A stretch of DNA of 6,274 nt from an uncultured Prevotellaceae bacterium. Lineage in GTDB: Bacteria > Bacteroidota > Bacteroidia > Bacteroidales > Bacteroidaceae. Every line of letters starts with the position of its first letter. The stretch's first letter is position 1. The notes beneath the pieces are model-generated. The model was not told the DNA's origin, ran no database searches, and saw only the letters and a program-made list of their open reading frames with translations. The stretch spans positions 1 to 6,274 of the forward strand of contig OMXX01000171.1 in NCBI GenBank assembly GCA_900315105.1. Direction: 5' to 3'. The translations under genes and the position numbers were made by a program. This document shows, in pieces, positions 4,880-6,274 of this stretch.

Positions 4880-5782
4880 TTATTGCATAACATTCCTTTT
4901 ACCAGTATTTCCTGACCCTCTGATTTCTTCGTGATAAAGATAATTCACTATTGAGGGATGTCCTTTGGGACTTCGTTCGTAAGGCAATTCATTATCCACA
5001 TACTTACATTGAGCCTCCTGCGCCATTTTCGCAGCCTCTTGCTCCAATTGCTTCCAATATGTTCGGTCTTTATGCAAATAGATTTCTTCATAAAGAGGGA
5101 ACAAATGAGGATAGTGCGATTTGATATAATCCATAATGTTGGCCTTAAAACCACCCCGCAGATTGAGGTTCTCAAGCCAAAAGAGGTCGCAAATGTCTTT
5201 CACTTCATGGAAAATAGCCTTGAAATCGGTAATGCCAGGGAAGATGGGCGACACAAAACAAATGGTTCGGATGCCCGCCTCGTAGAACTTTCGCATGGCT
5301 GCGATGCGCCGCTCTATGCTCACGGCCTTGTCCATGTCGGCACGAAATGTCTCATCAAGCGTGTTGATTGACCACGATACGGTGACTTTCTTCATTTGCC
5401 GGAGCAGGTCAAGGTCGCGCAACACGAGGTCGCTCTTTGTACAAATGAGTATTTCTGCATCGCTGTCTTTGAGCTCTTCAAGCAGTTTACGTGTCCTGCG
5501 GAACGTTGCTTCTTCGGGATTATACCCATCGGTCACTGATCCAATAACCACCCGTTGTCCGGCATATTTCTTCGGATTCTCGATTGCAGGCCAATGCTTC
5601 ACGTCTAAGAAAGTGCCCCATTCTTCTTTATGTCCTGTGAAGCGCTTCATGAATGAGGCGTAACAATACTTGCAAGCATGGGTGCAACCCACGTATGGAT
5701 TCACCGAATAGCCACCAACAGGGAGGTTGGACTTGGTCATGATGCCACGCACCTCTTTCGTTTTAATGAGTGTTTTTGCCAT
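4880..5782 (-). CDS. SPL-like radical SAM protein (300 aa), mobile-pair type
   Basis: Radical S-adenosylmethionine enzyme. The [4Fe-4S] cluster motif C33-x3-C37-x2-C40 (CTHACKYCYA) lies near the N-terminus, preceded by NPYVGC as in spore-photolyase-like (SPL) radical SAM proteins. Further family blocks are VIGSVTDGYNPEE, the ILICTKSDLVLRDLDLL strand-helix and VTVSWSINTLDE in the TIM-barrel core. Proteins of this kind in Bacteroides and relatives are called radical SAM mobile pair proteins because two such genes travel together; from memory the N-terminus resembles protein B of that pair. Substrate and product are unknown; SPL similarity alone does not prove DNA repair. ATG 5782 is chosen because AAAGGA lies six bases upstream and the preceding frame ends 17 nt before it. 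That upstream gene is broken by a group II intron, so the pair is probably split. No clear terminator follows. Confidence 0.85.
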   Translation of the reverse strand: MAKTLIKTKEVRGIMTKSNLPVGGYSVNPYVGCTHACKYCYASFMKRFTGHKEEWGTFLDVKHWPAIENPKKYAGQRVVIGSVTDGYNPEEATFRRTRKLLEELKDSDAEILICTKSDLVLRDLDLLRQMKKVTVSWSINTLDETFRADMDKAVSIERRIAAMRKFYEAGIRTICFVSPIFPGITDFKAIFHEVKDICDLFWLENLNLRGGFKANIMDYIKSHYPHLFPLYEEIYLHKDRTYWKQLEQEAAKMAQEAQCKYVDNELPYERSPKGHPSIVNYLYHEEIRGSGNTGKRNVMQ

Positions 5783-5799
5783 ATTTCTTCCTTTATTCT

Positions 5800-5866
5800 T
5801 TATAAATCCTCTACCGTTTCACCGTCTTCAGGAATAAGGGTTGCGCAGGTGTTGATTTCTAATCGA
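5800..5866 (-). pseudogene. 3' end of a gene interrupted by the group II intron
   Basis: Directly after the predicted 3' splice site, a minus-strand frame reads RLEINTCATLIP then EDGETVEDL and stops (TAA, 5802-5800). It lies 17 nt upstream of the radical SAM start, with which it would form an operon. Only about 21 codons are in the window, and the 5' part must lie beyond the intron to the right. The product is not recognised; position suggests the partner of a radical SAM mobile pair or its regulator. If the intron still splices, the mRNA could be restored, so the gene may be interrupted rather than dead. Confidence 0.5.
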
Positions 5867-5867
5867 G

Positions 5868-5904
5868 TAGGAGGTAAACACTAATCATAGGTGCTTATCT
5901 CCTA
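5868..5904 (-). ncRNA. Group II intron domain VI hairpin
   Basis: On the minus strand TAGGAG (5904-5899) pairs with CTCCTA (5873-5868), and TAAGCAC (5897-5891) with GTGTTTA (5881-5875, one G-U pair), around a 9-nt loop. An A opposite C at 5898/5874 disturbs the helix beside A5875, which lies 8 nt from the predicted intron end. That fits the 7-8 nt spacing usual for the branch-point adenosine. Confidence 0.65.
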
Positions 5905-5924
5905 TTTTCGTGTTCACCGTCCTC

Positions 5925-6274
5925 TCACACCACCGTACGTGCGGTTCCGCATACGGCGGTTCCAGCCTTGCGCAAGTTCACGTTAGATGCAGCCATGTGC
6001 ATAATCGGTGTCCCTGCTACTCTCCAATAGCCCTTAACATATCCCCATCGACGTGCGTTATACTTGTTTATTCCGCATTTAACGAGGTTCTTGATACGGG
6101 TCTTGGGAAGTTTCCATGACTTCCATATACACATACGCAAGCGTCGCCGTAACCACTCGTCGGTTTCCTCGGTCAGTCTCTTCATAGTGGCAAGGTGATA
6201 GTAGTTCACCCAGCCCTTTATGTAGAGGCGAAGATTCTCCTTCCGCTTGGCATAGCCCATGCCATTGCTGCGAC
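5925..6274 (-). CDS. ltrA: Group II intron reverse transcriptase/maturase, C-terminal part (5' end outside window)
   Basis: Intron-encoded protein that assists splicing and reverse-transcribes the intron during retrohoming. The frame is open to the right edge, where it begins RSNGMGYAKRKENLR; the ATG at 6260 is internal, not the start. Visible are the maturase (domain X) blocks YIKGWVNYY, DEWLRRRLRMCIWKSWKLPK and TRIKNLVKCGI, then GYWRVAGTPIMHMAASN near the end. The catalytic YADD and fingers-palm regions would lie outside. No HNH endonuclease follows, so this is an endonuclease-free type as far as seen. The last residues (from about AGTAVCG) are encoded by the domain V hairpin itself, and the stop TGA lies just past it at 5927-5925. 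Either the protein naturally reads through domain V or its original stop has been lost. Confidence 0.85.
   Translation of the reverse strand, partial: RSNGMGYAKRKENLRLYIKGWVNYYHLATMKRLTEETDEWLRRRLRMCIWKSWKLPKTRIKNLVKCGINKYNARRWGYVKGYWRVAGTPIMHMAASNVNLRKAGTAVCGTARTVV
5929..5960 (-). ncRNA. Group II intron domain V (catalytic core hairpin)
   Basis: The 32-nt minus-strand hairpin opens ACCGCCGTA (5960-5952) and closes TACGGTGGT (5937-5929), pairing fully with one G-U. Above it TGCG pairs with CGCA around the loop GAAC, and the conserved two-nucleotide bulge CG lies on the 3' side. The sequence CCGTATGCGG...CCGCACGTACGG is the hallmark of domain V. The catalytic triad at the base reads CGC rather than the more common AGC, as in some bacterial lineages, and the hairpin is 2 nt shorter than the usual 34. 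Confidence 0.8.

Larger units (their letters stand above)
5867..6274 (-). mobile_element. Group II intron, 3' part (runs off the right edge)
   Basis: The minus strand shows, in order, the 3' part of a reverse transcriptase/maturase gene, a domain V hairpin and a domain VI hairpin, ending with the pyrimidine-rich CTCCTAC. This is the standard order at the 3' end of a group II intron. The 3' splice site is placed between 5867 and 5866 because it leaves an AC end 8 nt after an adenosine (5875) in domain VI that could be the branch point, and because a good reading frame resumes just after it. The 5' end, domains I-III and most of the protein are outside the window. Confidence 0.8.

Noticed and set aside
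4958..5663. Plus-strand frames of 137 and 122 residues within the radical SAM gene
   Set aside because: They are antisense to a conserved radical SAM protein with its cluster motif, and their composition is shadow-like.
1..6274. CRISPR arrays, tRNA or rRNA genes
   Set aside because: No regularly spaced repeats, no tRNA cloverleaf and no conserved rRNA segments were found on reading either strand.

Overview
The window looks like chromosomal DNA of a Bacteroidales bacterium (Prevotella/Bacteroides type). The main reason is the promoters: at least four gene starts sit just behind the Bacteroidetes -7 motif TAnnTTTG (TATCTTTG, TATCTTTG, TACCTTTG, TACCTTTG), and two of these have a TTG element exactly 20 nt upstream. 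The protein families also fit: a Bacteroidetes-style AraC regulator, a conjugative-element-type integrase relic, and a group II intron next to a mobile-type radical SAM gene. The assignment is an inference; no rRNA or other marker gene is present.

Left edge (1-270): a leftward promoter with a leader of about 110 nt feeds a gene whose first six codons are at the edge. Next to it is the terminator of the AraC gene. Left-centre (277-3880): an AraC-family regulator (minus) is divergent from a tight three-gene operon (plus). The operon encodes a full-length class-M-like sirtuin with zinc cysteines, a short sirtuin paralogue without them, and a Fic-domain protein overlapping the second gene by 4 nt. 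The 190-bp divergent region carries both promoters and a symmetrical operator candidate. The operon joins an NAD-using ADP-ribosyltransferase-like pair to an ATP-using AMP-transferase-like fold. Several active-site positions depart from the usual: Gln for the sirtuin His in the first gene, Glu in the second, Gln for the last Arg of the Fic motif, and a missing Fic C-terminus. This is the most likely place for a little-described system, probably protein modification or stress/defence under AraC control.

Centre (3881-4197): a gene-free AT-rich stretch with a possible minus-strand relic, an inverted repeat and the promoter of the next gene. Then a Fur-family metalloregulator (4198-4617) is followed at once by a fragment of the N-terminal region of a tyrosine recombinase, the scar of an integrative element.

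Right (4880-6274): a minus-strand radical SAM protein of the spore-photolyase-like type. The gene immediately upstream of it is cut by a group II intron. The intron's domains V and VI and the C-terminal maturase part of its reverse transcriptase are visible; the rest lies beyond the window. The right half is therefore a patchwork of mobile-element debris and cargo, while the sirtuin-Fic operon on the left is intact apart from the Fic C-terminus.
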